This document shows, one piece after another, positions 6,895 through 15,704 of a DNA stretch of 25,081 bases. The notes beneath the pieces were generated by a model. That model did no database searches. It worked only from the letters and a program-made list of their open reading frames with translations, and had not been told where the DNA came from. The translations under genes were made by a program, and so were the position numbers. Position 1 is the first letter of the stretch; each line of letters opens with the position of its first letter. The stretch is from JAJOKI01 sp964412405 (GTDB taxonomy: Archaea; Halobacteriota; UBA148; JAJOKI01): positions 1 to 25,081 of the forward strand of contig CAYPOB010000005.1 in NCBI GenBank assembly GCA_964412405.1, written 5' to 3'.

Positions 6895-8013
6895 ATGATG
6901 GTCATGAGGAAAGCAGATGCACTGTTGCTTACTGGAAATAGCATTCATAACGCCCATATATATTATTTTACAAAGTTTCTGACATCAAGTTCCATGGCCT
7001 ATATAAAGGGAGATAAAAAGGAGTTTATCGTACTTTCTCAGATGGAAGTGGAACGGGCCCGGAAGGAGTCGAAAATCCTGGACATAAGGTCCACTGCTGA
7101 TTATGGGTTTAAGGAGATGGTCAAAAAGTATGGTCCAAAAAAGGCGCGTTGCGAGCTGCTGTACAAAATCCTGCATGAAGAGAGCATTTCGAGTATAAAT
7201 GTGCCGAACGATTTTTCATTTTATGTTGCTGGAGAACTGAAAAAGAAAGGAGTTGACATACATCTGGCCGAGGAGCTCGATAAAGATAGAGAGGTCAAGT
7301 GTGGAGTGGAAATCGAGTGTATCACGCGCACGCAGCGCGTGTGTGAAAAGGCGATGCGCGCTGCCTTGAATGCTATCAAGGGCGCAGATATAACGTCTGA
7401 TAAATTGAATATCACCTCCGAGCAGGTGAAAACCATCATCGAACATGAACTGGTTGACAACCAATGCAGGATGGAAGACCCTATTGTATCATGCGGTGAG
7501 CAAAGCAGCAATCCCCACTGCGTCGGCTCGGGTATATTATTGCAAGATGCGCCAATTCTTATCGATATTTTCCCATATCATAAAAAAGAACGCTATTATG
7601 CTGACATGTCGCGTACATTCTTGAGGGGGTCCCCCGTTCCAGAGATAAAAGAGATGTATCGAACTGTTTTGGGTGCACAGGAAGCTGCGTTTAACACGAT
7701 CAGGGCTGGCGTAACTGGAGAAGATGTTCACAATGCCGTATGCGATTTGTTCGAGGAATGTGGTTATGGCACAGACAGAACCAATGCAAAAACGGGATTC
7801 ATTCATTCTACTGGCCATGGAGTTGGCCTGGATATTCATGAAAGTCCCTCTTTGAGTGAGGGCGGCTCTGAACTGAAGGCAGGCAACGTAATCACAGTTG
7901 AACCAGGACTATACGACCCCAAGTTCGGCGGAGTCAGGATAGAAGACATGGTCGTCGTCACCACCAAGGGCCATCAGAATCTCACGAAATTTCCAAAACA
8001 ACTGGTGATATGA
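6895..8013 (+). CDS. M24B family Xaa-Pro dipeptidase/aminopeptidase
   Basis: A 372-aa cytosolic metallopeptidase of the creatinase/prolidase family, expected to remove an N-terminal residue before proline or split Xaa-Pro dipeptides. Residues 1-130 form the creatinase N-terminal domain. The pita-bread domain follows with all five metal ligands visible: D224, D237, H308 (STGHGVG), E336 (VEPGLY) and E350 (VRIED). Length is typical. No ribosome binding site precedes ATG 6895, but a TATA-like TTTCATA lies at 6864-6870, 25-30 nt upstream, which would fit a leaderless mRNA. ATG 6904 is an alternative start. Its stop overlaps the methionine aminopeptidase start by 4 nt (ATGA), giving a two-gene peptidase operon. 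Confidence 0.92.
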   Translation: MMVMRKADALLLTGNSIHNAHIYYFTKFLTSSSMAYIKGDKKEFIVLSQMEVERARKESKILDIRSTADYGFKEMVKKYGPKKARCELLYKILHEESISSINVPNDFSFYVAGELKKKGVDIHLAEELDKDREVKCGVEIECITRTQRVCEKAMRAALNAIKGADITSDKLNITSEQVKTIIEHELVDNQCRMEDPIVSCGEQSSNPHCVGSGILLQDAPILIDIFPYHKKERYYADMSRTFLRGSPVPEIKEMYRTVLGAQEAAFNTIRAGVTGEDVHNAVCDLFEECGYGTDRTNAKTGFIHSTGHGVGLDIHESPSLSEGGSELKAGNVITVEPGLYDPKFGGVRIEDMVVVTTKGHQNLTKFPKQLVI

Positions 8014-8888
8014 TGGATGACGAAATTTTGGACAAATATAGGCGAGCAGGCAAAATCTTAGCAGAAGTGAGGAGTGCGGCAGTAAATAGAGTAAAGGTCG
8101 GTGCATCCCTGCTGGAGGTGGCAGAATTCGTGGAGAATTCTACCAGGGAACGGGGTGGTCAGCCTGCATTTCCATGCAACATATCACGAAATGACGAAGC
8201 AGCGCATGCGACTCCATCATTTAATGATAAATCCGTGTTCGGAGAGGATATGGTCAAGCTCGACATCGGCGTACATGTAGATGGCTATATCGCTGATACT
8301 GCTGTGACGGTTGATCTGGGCGATAATCCAGAGCTGGTAGAGGCATCTGAGGTCGCACTGAAAAATGCCATTCAACTGATTCGAGCAGGCGTCAGCACTG
8401 CAGATATAGGTGCTGTGATCGAAGATAGCATAAACGAATTTGGATACAAGCCAGTGGCGAATCTTACCGGCCATGGACTTGATAGATATGTGCAGCATGC
8501 GCCTCCGTCAATTCCAAATAGACGGATCAAGCAGGGCATCGTCCTCCGAGAGGGGGATGTAATCGCAATCGAACCATTTGCGACAAATGGTGCAGGGCAC
8601 GTATCTGGGGGAGTGTTAACAGAGATATATCGCCTGGAAAAACTGAAATCTGTGCGATTGCCAGCTGCCAAAAAACTGTTGAAGGAGATAGAGGAGTACA
8701 AAGCACTTCCATTCGCAAAACGATGGTTGCCACAGACGCGTCTGAACTTTATACTAAAACAACTGGAAGCAATGGGAGCGATATACTCATATCCAGTGCT
8801 CAAAGAAGATGCGGGTGGCCTAATTTCACAGGCAGAGCACACGATAATAATAGAAGATGATGGATGTCAGATAATTACGATGTTGTAA
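8010..8888 (+). CDS. map: Methionine aminopeptidase, type II
   Basis: A 292-aa enzyme removing the initiator methionine from nascent proteins in the cytoplasm. Metal ligands are in place: D85 (KLDIGVHVDG), D96 (IADTAV), H155 (LTGHGL), E188 (IAIEPF) and E276 (QAEHT). The insert of about 60 residues after E188, before the final ligand, is the mark of type II (archaeal/eukaryotic) enzymes. The length matches archaeal relatives. ATG 8010 overlaps the upstream stop; a second ATG is the next codon. It sits in a translationally coupled pair with another M24 peptidase. A good TATA element follows 7 nt after the stop (8895-8908). Confidence 0.96.
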   Translation: MMDDEILDKYRRAGKILAEVRSAAVNRVKVGASLLEVAEFVENSTRERGGQPAFPCNISRNDEAAHATPSFNDKSVFGEDMVKLDIGVHVDGYIADTAVTVDLGDNPELVEASEVALKNAIQLIRAGVSTADIGAVIEDSINEFGYKPVANLTGHGLDRYVQHAPPSIPNRRIKQGIVLREGDVIAIEPFATNGAGHVSGGVLTEIYRLEKLKSVRLPAAKKLLKEIEEYKALPFAKRWLPQTRLNFILKQLEAMGAIYSYPVLKEDAGGLISQAEHTIIIEDDGCQIITML

Positions 8889-9081
8889 AACCACAAGTTT
8901 TAAATATGATATATTATATGAGAGAAAGGCTTAAATGAGATAAATGCATTGGATAATGGAAGCGGTCAATTGGTTTCTATAATAATGGTCAATAATGGTG
9001 AGTGCCCGTCTCCTGAAATGGTAAACCCGATGTCTATGTTGAAATTACACACATCAATATTTGAACGTAAGTTCTACATTA
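8889..9081 (+). other. Intergenic region upstream of tRNA-Lys, possible small RNA
   Basis: AAGTTTTAAATATG at 8895-8908 is a strong BRE/TATA-like element, predicting a transcript from about 8930. A second TATA-like AATATTTGAA at 9056-9065 is well placed for tRNA-Lys itself. Between them, 8993-9043 has boxes loosely like a C/D guide RNA (ATGGTGA, CTGA, ATGGTAA, TTGA), but both C-like boxes have G where the kink-turn needs A. The open frame from 8949 runs into the tRNA and is not credible as a gene. Confidence 0.35.
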
Positions 9082-9299
9082 GGGCTCGTAGCTCAGTTAG
9101 GCAGAGCGCCTGGCTTTTATCTACGTCAGAGGATAACAGGTTGAATCATTATTAGAGATATAAGAAAAGTGCTTTGATCTGCGACATGCTGAATTTCCAA
9201 AGGAAATACAACTGTCGTAATCTCTTTGAGATTTCGACTCCACCAGTTCTGCAACAGAAAGAAACCAGGTGGCCAGGGGTTCAAATCCCTTCGAGCCCG
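9082..9299 (+). tRNA. tRNA-Lys (UUU) with 144-nt intron
   Basis: Exon 1 is 9082-9119 and exon 2 is 9264-9299. The acceptor stem GGGCTCG pairs with CGAGCCC (9292-9298), with discriminator G at 9299; the D stem is GCTC/GAGC; the anticodon stem is CCTGG (9109-9113) with CCAGG (9265-9269); the loop CTTTTAA gives anticodon TTT; the T loop is TTCAAAT. The intron lies at the canonical archaeal 37/38 position. CCA is not encoded. It lies between map and the RNA polymerase operon, same strand, with rpoH starting 107 nt after its end. Confidence 0.95.
9120..9263 (+). other. tRNA-Lys intron (144 nt), structured
   Basis: The boundaries are defined by a bulge-helix-bulge: central helix CTTT (9114-9117) with AAAG (9258-9261), 5' bulge T-A|T (9118-9120) and 3' bulge A-A|A (9262-9264). 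Inside, CGACA (9182-9186) pairs with TGTCG (9213-9217) and encloses ATTTCC-AAA-GGAAAT (9193-9207). This is followed directly by AATCTC-TTT-GAGATT (9219-9233), then TTCTG-CAA-CAGAA (9247-9259), which competes with the splice helix. It is long for an archaeal tRNA intron. No convincing C/D or H/ACA guide was found. Confidence 0.85.
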
Positions 9300-9307
9300 T
9301 TTAGATC

Positions 9308-9320
9308 AAAGATTTAAACG
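9308..9320 (+). promoter_or_regulatory. Probable promoter of the RNA polymerase operon
   Basis: AAAGATTTAAACG (9308-9320) is a BRE/TATA-like element 9 nt after tRNA-Lys and about 90 nt upstream of rpoH. It would allow separate transcription of rpoH-rpoB-rpoA1-rpoA2 and downstream genes, rather than depending on tRNA read-through. Confidence 0.45.
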
Positions 9321-9405
9321 AATATCTCTCAAATCGTGCATACCGTGTCAAAAGATTAAGACAAAGTTTAGAACATCTCCCCGATGGATTGTGAGGCGTT
9401 GTGAT

Positions 9406-9642
9406 ATGAAAAAAATCAGCGTAATTGACCACGAGACGGTTCCAGAACACATAGTGATATCAGAAAGAGACGTAAAGTCACTCTTAGCAAAACACCACAT
9501 ATCTGTTGGGAAACTGCCGAAAATAAAAATCTCGGACCCAGTTATTAAAGAGATAAATGCAAGTGTGGGCGACGTCATAAAAATTATGAGAAACAGTCAC
9601 ACCGCTGGTAAGGCAATAGTGTACCGATTGGTGATTAATTAA
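9406..9642 (+). CDS. rpoH: DNA-directed RNA polymerase subunit H
   Basis: A 78-aa subunit equivalent to the C-terminal domain of eukaryotic Rpb5, located at the lower jaw of RNA polymerase near downstream DNA. Recognisable pattern: HETVPEHIVIS, LLAKHHISVGKLPKI, DPVIKEI, then GDVIKIMRNSHTAGKAIVYRLV at the end. The frame stays open upstream to 9226 through the tRNA-Lys gene, but ATG 9406 with GAGG at 9393-9396 gives the family's normal N-terminus and length. It is the first gene of the polymerase cluster; rpoB begins 15 nt downstream. Confidence 0.95.
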   Translation: MKKISVIDHETVPEHIVISERDVKSLLAKHHISVGKLPKIKISDPVIKEINASVGDVIKIMRNSHTAGKAIVYRLVIN

Positions 9643-9656
9643 ATAGAGGCGCTAAT

Positions 9657-12600
9657 GTGTTAGATCGAAGAATTTTATCGAAGGCGTATTTCACAAGAGA
9701 TAAAATAGTCCAGCATCATGTTAATTCATTCAATAGCTTCGTTGATAAAGGTCTGCAGAAGATCATCGATGAACAGGGAGTAATAGAAACCGATATCGAG
9801 AAAGAAGACTCACGAGGCAGATATAAAGTATATGTTAAACTCGGCAAAATTCGAGTCAAGCATCCCACAGTCCAGGAGGCAGACGGTTCGCGTGAATTAG
9901 TATATCCAATCGAGGCAAGACTTAGAAATATTACATATTCTGCGCCAATTTATCTCAAAATGTCCATCATCAAGGACTACTATGAGGCCGGAGAGTGTGA
10001 GGCGTACGATGAAGTCGAAGAAGATATTGGTTCTCTCCCCACGATGTTACGGTCAAACAAATGTAATTTGGAGGGGCTCACGTCCGAAGAAATGGTTCGA
10101 GAAGGAGAAGACCCGTTAGACCCTGGTGGCTATTTTATCGTCCATGGTACCGAACGAGTCATAATAAGTCTGGAAGACCTTGCACCAAATAAGATTCTCG
10201 TGGAATATAATGATAGGTATGGGGACCAGATCGAAGTGGCCAAAGTGTTCTCCCAACGAAGAGGATACAGAACACTGGTCATCGTAGAAAGGGGACGCAG
10301 CTCCATACTTGAGATATCGTTTCCGTCAATATCGGGACGACTTAACTTCATCATGATGATGAGGGCGCTTGGTTTAGAGACCGATCAAGAGATTGTGAAC
10401 GTCGTGTCAAATGACCCAGAAATAACGAAATTTGTGCTGGAGAATCTGGAAGAGGCAGAAGCGAACAACGCCGAGGACATTATGGAGGCGCTCGGTAAAC
10501 GGGTGGCACCGGGCCAGGCAAAGGAGTACCGGAAAAAGCGAGCGAACTACGTGATAGATAGATATCTGCTTCCACATATAGGCAATGAAGAAAAAGACAG
10601 ACTTGCAAAGGCACGTTTCCTCGGACGAATGGCAGGGGCATGTTTTGAGCTGGCTTTAAAACGCAGGGGAGAGGATGACAAGGATCACTACGCCAACAAA
10701 CGACTCAAACTTGCTGGTGATTTGTTGGAGGACCTGTTCAGGGTCTCATTTAATCGATTGACCAGGGACATCAAGTACCAGTTAGAGCGAGCTAGCATGA
10801 GGAATCGAGAGTTGGATATTCATACAGTGGTCAGGGCAGATGTCCTCTCAGAAAGACTAATGCATCCGCTTGCCACTGGTAATTGGGTTGGCGGGCGAAC
10901 AGGAGTCTCACAGCTTCTCGATCGAATCGACTACACGGCGATGATATCACACCTGCGGAGAGTTGTATCACCACTGTCCCGGGCACAACCCCATTTTGGG
11001 GCGAGGGACCTGCATCCAACACAGTGGGGCAGGATATGTCCTTCCGAAACTCCAGAAGGCCCTAATTGCGGTTTGGTCAAGAACTTCGCCCAGATGGTGG
11101 AATTATCGGCTGGCATGGATGGCAATGATGAGGATAAATTACAGACATATCTATACGAGCTTGGAGTACTGCCACAGATAAGAAATGCCGATGAAAACCA
11201 GATGAGCGGACAGAATACAAAGGTGTTTATAGGTGGTGCACTGGTCGGAACTCACGATGACCCGGTTAAACTGATAGAAGATATAAGAGCGAAAAGACGA
11301 GATGGTACCATTTCAAAACAACTAAACGTTACGCATCACCAGAAAACCCACGAAGTGATACTAAATATAGACCGGGGACGGGCAAGACGTCCGCTTATTA
11401 TCGTGGAAAATGGCAAACCAGTATTGGAGAATGATTCCATCCGCCAACTGAAGGATGGAAGACTATTATTTGAAGATATTGTCAATAAGGGTTTGATAGA
11501 ATATCTGGATGCAGAAGAGGAAGAAAATACGCTTATCGCAATAAATGAAGAGGACCTCACAGAGAAACACACGCACCTCGAGATAGACCCCTCACTGATA
11601 TTGGGCATCTGCACTGGAGTGATACCATATCCTGAGCATAACGCATCCCCGCGTAATACCATGGGTGCAGGAATGGTAAAGCAAACACTTGGAGTATCAG
11701 CCGCAAATATGAAGCTCCGGCCAGATACAAGAGCGCATATGTTGCATTATCCACAGTTAGCGATAGTAAAAACTCAAACAGCAGATACCATCGGTTTTGA
11801 TGAGCGGCCAGGGGGTCAGAACTTCGTCGTCGCCGTACTTTCGTATGAAGGATATAACATCGAGGATGCACTCGTCATCAATAAAGGCTCTATAGAGAGA
11901 GGAATTGGAAGAAGTCACTTCTTTAGAACATATGAATGCGAGGAGCGGCGTTATCCTGGTGGTCAGGAAGATAAATTTGAGGTGCCAGATGCAGAGATAA
12001 GGGGTGCCAGGGGCAGTGAAGTCTATGCCAACCTGGATGAAGATGGACTCGTAAACCCAGAAACTATCGTGGAATCGAAGGACGCTTTGATAGGAAAGAC
12101 AAGTCCCCCCAGATTCCTAGAGGAGACATCAGACCTTGGAGGACTGACGCCACAAAAACGAAGAGAGGCATCCATAACAGTGCGCTCAAACGAGAGGGGA
12201 TGCGTGGATACCGTTATTCTGACAGAATCTGAAAATGGCGCTAAGCTGGCAAAAGTCCGCACCAGAGATCAACGAATTCCAGAAGTGGGAGACAAATTTG
12301 CCTCACGACATGGACAAAAAGGTATTATTGGACTCATCGTGCCAAATGAAGACATGCCGTTTACCGAACAAGGAATCGTACCGGATCTGATCGTCAATCC
12401 TCATGCTATACCCTCCAGAATGACCGTCGGTCATGTTCTCGAGATGCTTGGAGGGAAGGTCGGTTCTCTGGAAGGACGACGCATCGATGCAACTGCCTTC
12501 TTAGGGAAATCAGAGGACGAGTTGCGTGCAGCGCTCAAGAAATTTAGTTTTACTCACACTGGAAAGGAAGTCATGTACGATGGCACCACCGGGAAACAAA

Positions 12601-13025
12601 TTCAAGCAGATATATTCATCGGCGTTATACAATATCAAAAATTATATCATATGGTCTCAGGTAAGCTACATGCCAGATCAAGAGGACCTATACAGGTTCT
12701 TACCAGACAACCTACTGAGGGGCGAGCCAGAGAAGGAGGGCTTAGATTCGGAGAAATGGAGAGAGATGTCATGATCGGTCACGGGGCTGCGATGGCCCTT
12801 AAGGAACGATTACTCGATGAATCGGACAGAGTGGTCGAGCTGGTGTGCAACCACTGTGGGATGGTGGCGACATATGACAAGCGCCGAAATATGGCGTACT
12901 GTGCAAGTTGTGGAGCGGACACCGATATATTCTCTGTAGAGATGAGTTATGCGTTCAAATTGTTACTCGACGAGATGAAATCCCTTGGAATTGCTCCAAG
13001 AATGGAATTAGGGGATGCTGTTTGA
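9657..13025 (+). CDS. rpoB: DNA-directed RNA polymerase subunit B (unsplit)
   Basis: A 1122-aa second-largest polymerase subunit, forming one side of the active-centre cleft. Landmarks in order: N-terminal KAYFTRDKIVQHHVNSFN; the lobe/protrusion region with GGYFIVHGTERVI near 160; the fork region HFGARDLHPTQWGRICPSETPEGPNCG near 445-470; GYNIEDALVINK near 740; DKFASRHGQKG near 880; NPHAIPSRMTVGH near 920; and a zinc ribbon with C1064, C1067, C1082 and C1085. It covers both B'' and B' without a break. The start is GTG with GAGG 7 nt upstream; the overlapping ATG at 9655 is closed after two codons. It is 14 nt after rpoH and 10 nt before rpoA1. No intein is seen. Confidence 0.97.
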   Translation: MLDRRILSKAYFTRDKIVQHHVNSFNSFVDKGLQKIIDEQGVIETDIEKEDSRGRYKVYVKLGKIRVKHPTVQEADGSRELVYPIEARLRNITYSAPIYLKMSIIKDYYEAGECEAYDEVEEDIGSLPTMLRSNKCNLEGLTSEEMVREGEDPLDPGGYFIVHGTERVIISLEDLAPNKILVEYNDRYGDQIEVAKVFSQRRGYRTLVIVERGRSSILEISFPSISGRLNFIMMMRALGLETDQEIVNVVSNDPEITKFVLENLEEAEANNAEDIMEALGKRVAPGQAKEYRKKRANYVIDRYLLPHIGNEEKDRLAKARFLGRMAGACFELALKRRGEDDKDHYANKRLKLAGDLLEDLFRVSFNRLTRDIKYQLERASMRNRELDIHTVVRADVLSERLMHPLATGNWVGGRTGVSQLLDRIDYTAMISHLRRVVSPLSRAQPHFGARDLHPTQWGRICPSETPEGPNCGLVKNFAQMVELSAGMDGNDEDKLQTYLYELGVLPQIRNADENQMSGQNTKVFIGGALVGTHDDPVKLIEDIRAKRRDGTISKQLNVTHHQKTHEVILNIDRGRARRPLIIVENGKPVLENDSIRQLKDGRLLFEDIVNKGLIEYLDAEEEENTLIAINEEDLTEKHTHLEIDPSLILGICTGVIPYPEHNASPRNTMGAGMVKQTLGVSAANMKLRPDTRAHMLHYPQLAIVKTQTADTIGFDERPGGQNFVVAVLSYEGYNIEDALVINKGSIERGIGRSHFFRTYECEERRYPGGQEDKFEVPDAEIRGARGSEVYANLDEDGLVNPETIVESKDALIGKTSPPRFLEETSDLGGLTPQKRREASITVRSNERGCVDTVILTESENGAKLAKVRTRDQRIPEVGDKFASRHGQKGIIGLIVPNEDMPFTEQGIVPDLIVNPHAIPSRMTVGHVLEMLGGKVGSLEGRRIDATAFLGKSEDELRAALKKFSFTHTGKEVMYDGTTGKQIQADIFIGVIQYQKLYHMVSGKLHARSRGPIQVLTRQPTEGRAREGGLRFGEMERDVMIGHGAAMALKERLLDESDRVVELVCNHCGMVATYDKRRNMAYCASCGADTDIFSVEMSYAFKLLLDEMKSLGIAPRMELGDAV

Positions 13026-13035
13026 GTGAGGTAAA

Positions 13036-15666
13036 ATGGCGAGTGTTAAGAGAATACAAAGAATCAAGTTTGGCCTCCTTTCGCCCAAAGAAATCCGAAG
13101 GATGAGTGCCACCAAGGTCATCACTGCAGATACGTACGACGATGATGGATTTCCCATTGATATGGGGCTGATGGATCCGCGTCTTGGAGTGATCGATCCT
13201 GGATTGCGATGTAAGACGTGTGGAGGACGAATAGGGGAGTGCCCAGGTCACTTCGGCCATATCGAACTCGTCGCCCCTGTGATTCACGTTGGATTTGCAA
13301 AATGGATTTTAAAAATCTTGCGAGCAACGTGCCGCAAATGTGGTCATCTGTTGTTTAATGAAATGACAAAGAAGGAATACATTGACCAGATAAAATCTTT
13401 GAACAAGCTGGGGCAGTCAACGGATGACGTGGTGAAGGAGGTATTCAAAAACGCCACCAAGATTCGTGTGTGTCCGTATTGTGAGGAGCTGCAAAAGAAG
13501 GTCGTATTTGAAAAACCGAGTATGTATATCGAAGATGAACATAAACTAATGCCAGCAGATATACGTGATCGATTTGAACACATCCCGGATGAAGATATTA
13601 AAATATTTGGAATGGACCCGCGCAATGCTAGACCTGAGTGGATGATTTTGAAAGTATTGCCAGTACCTCCAGTAAATACACGCCCATCCATAACCCTGGA
13701 AAGCGGGCAACGATCTGAAGACGATTTAACACATAAATTGGTCGACATCATACGGATCAACCAGCGATTTCAGGAGAATACAGGGGCAGGGGCGCCCCAA
13801 CTGATCATTGAAGACCTGTGGGAACTGCTCCAATATCATGTGACGACCTTCATGGATAACGAAGTTTCTGGTGTCCCACCTGCACGCCATCGAAGTGGAC
13901 GTCCCCTGAAAACGCTATCTCAAAGGCTGAAGGGAAAAGAGGGGCGATTCAGAGGTAGTCTCTCCGGAAAAAGAGTAAACTTCTCTGCAAGGACTGTGAT
14001 ATCGCCAGATCCAAACCTTCACATCTATGAAGTGGGAGTTCCATTGAAAATTGCTCAAGAAATGACGATCACGATAAACGCAACTCCGCAAAATATAAAA
14101 AAATGCAAAGAATACGTGCGCAGAGGTCCTGACAACCATCCTGGCGCCAATTATGTAAAGAGGGGTGACGGTCGTCGTGTTAAGATAACTGAACATAACT
14201 GCGAAGAACTGGCAGAGATGCTTGAACCGAGATGGAGTATAGACCGACAGTTAATAGACGGGGATATCGTTTTGTTTAACAGACAACCGTCGCTACATCG
14301 GATGAGTATAATGGCGCACAGTGTCAAGATAATGCCAGATAAGACATTTAGGATACACCCCTCTGTATGTCCGCCATACAATGCAGACTTTGATGGGGAT
14401 GAGATGAACCTACACGTTCCACAGACTGAGGAAGCGCGAGCAGATGCGAGGATATTGATGAAAGTAGAGGAGAACATGCTTTCTCCGAGATTTGGTGGAC
14501 CCATCATCGGCGGTATTCATGACTACATATCCGGCATATTCATGTTGACCATGGGGCGTAAGCTCTTCGATAAGGACGCCGCCATGAATATGTTACGAAA
14601 ATCTGACACCAAGATTTTGACGATGCCAGCCGAAACTATAAATGAGCAACCATATTGGACGGGCAAGCAGATATTCTCCTGTGTACTCCCGAAGGGATTA
14701 GATGTCACCTACGAAGCAAAAATGTACGAGAGTTCTGAGGAGAGTATAAAGGAGAAGTGCGAAACAGACGCCTATGTGAAGATTCGCAATGGAGTATTAT
14801 TATGTGGAACCATCGACGAAAATGGCATAGGTGCCTTTAAAGGGAAGATTCTTGATAGAATTTGTAAGGACTATGGCGCGACCGAGGGTCGGAAATTTTT
14901 AGAGGATGTGACACAGTTAGCCATTAGGGCCATCATGCACTTCGGTTTTAGCTTTGGAATTGACGATGGAGATATTCCGCGTGAGACACAAAATCAGATT
15001 TCCAGTGTTATGGTGGATGCAGAGGCGCGAGTTGATCGTCTGATCGAAGCATATAAGGCGGAAGAACTCGAGCCACTACCGGGCAGGACACTTGATGAAA
15101 CCATAGAGATGAAAATAATGCAGGAACTGGGCAAAGCAAGAGACCTTTCCGGTACTATCGCAGGCAAACACCTTGGTCATAGCAACTCTGCAGTAATAAT
15201 GGCGATTTCGGGATCTCGTGGATCTATGCTCAACCTGACCCAAATGGCAGCATGTGTCGGCCAGCAATCTGTTAGGGGTGAACGAATTACAAGAGGATAT
15301 GAGGGGAGGACACTTCCTCATTTTGAGAAAGGAGACCTGAAAGCGGACGCCCGTGGTTTTGTAACGTCCAGTTATAAGGACGGACTAAGCCCAACCGAAT
15401 TTTTCTTCCACGCAATTGGGGGTAGAGAGGGGTTGGTGGATACTGCGGTTAGAACATCTCAATCTGGTTACCTGCAGCGACGGTTGATCAATGCTCTGCA
15501 GGACCTAGACGTCAAATACGATGGAACTGTCAGAGACACCACGGGACTGATCATACAGTTTGAATATGGAGAAGATGGAGTAGACCCGACAAAAAGTGAC
15601 TACGGCAAATCCGTAAACGTGCGTAAGATTATCGAAAACATCACAGGAGAGGGGGTGGAAAGATAG
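13036..15666 (+). CDS. rpoA1: DNA-directed RNA polymerase subunit A'
   Basis: An 876-aa N-terminal portion of the largest polymerase subunit. N-terminal zinc-binding cysteines appear in RCKTCGGRIGECPGHFGHI near 55-75. Bridge-proximal FNRQPSLHRMSIMAH lies near 412-426. The catalytic NADFDGD has magnesium-binding D451, D453 and D455. The protein ends in the typical DYGKSVNVRKIIE segment, where archaeal A' stops and A'' takes over. ATG 13036 has GTGAGGT just upstream. No intein interrupts the catalytic loop. Its TAG stop at 15664-15666 overlaps the ATA at 15663 that may be the true beginning of the rpoA2 frame. Confidence 0.97.
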   Translation: MASVKRIQRIKFGLLSPKEIRRMSATKVITADTYDDDGFPIDMGLMDPRLGVIDPGLRCKTCGGRIGECPGHFGHIELVAPVIHVGFAKWILKILRATCRKCGHLLFNEMTKKEYIDQIKSLNKLGQSTDDVVKEVFKNATKIRVCPYCEELQKKVVFEKPSMYIEDEHKLMPADIRDRFEHIPDEDIKIFGMDPRNARPEWMILKVLPVPPVNTRPSITLESGQRSEDDLTHKLVDIIRINQRFQENTGAGAPQLIIEDLWELLQYHVTTFMDNEVSGVPPARHRSGRPLKTLSQRLKGKEGRFRGSLSGKRVNFSARTVISPDPNLHIYEVGVPLKIAQEMTITINATPQNIKKCKEYVRRGPDNHPGANYVKRGDGRRVKITEHNCEELAEMLEPRWSIDRQLIDGDIVLFNRQPSLHRMSIMAHSVKIMPDKTFRIHPSVCPPYNADFDGDEMNLHVPQTEEARADARILMKVEENMLSPRFGGPIIGGIHDYISGIFMLTMGRKLFDKDAAMNMLRKSDTKILTMPAETINEQPYWTGKQIFSCVLPKGLDVTYEAKMYESSEESIKEKCETDAYVKIRNGVLLCGTIDENGIGAFKGKILDRICKDYGATEGRKFLEDVTQLAIRAIMHFGFSFGIDDGDIPRETQNQISSVMVDAEARVDRLIEAYKAEELEPLPGRTLDETIEMKIMQELGKARDLSGTIAGKHLGHSNSAVIMAISGSRGSMLNLTQMAACVGQQSVRGERITRGYEGRTLPHFEKGDLKADARGFVTSSYKDGLSPTEFFFHAIGGREGLVDTAVRTSQSGYLQRRLINALQDLDVKYDGTVRDTTGLIIQFEYGEDGVDPTKSDYGKSVNVRKIIENITGEGVER

Positions 15667-15704
15667 CTAAGAAAGATACCCTTAATGCTCTTCTAAAGAG
15701 GGGC

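Noticed and set aside
8372..8842. 156-codon minus-strand open frame
   Set aside because: Antisense to methionine aminopeptidase; no recognisable protein pattern.
8993..9043. C/D box guide RNA as a firm call
   Set aside because: Both C-like boxes have G instead of the A needed for sheared pairing in the kink-turn, and no rRNA target could be confirmed; kept only as a low-interest observation.
8949..9155. 68-codon frame running into tRNA-Lys
   Set aside because: Its 3' third is tRNA and intron sequence, and no ribosome binding site is convincing.
9226..9405. Upstream extension of the rpoH frame
   Set aside because: The extension crosses tRNA-Lys exon 2 and the promoter; RpoH is complete from ATG 9406.
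9657..15666. Inteins or frame breaks in rpoB and rpoA1
   Set aside because: Both frames run through the usual insertion points (for example NADFDGD) without extra sequence.
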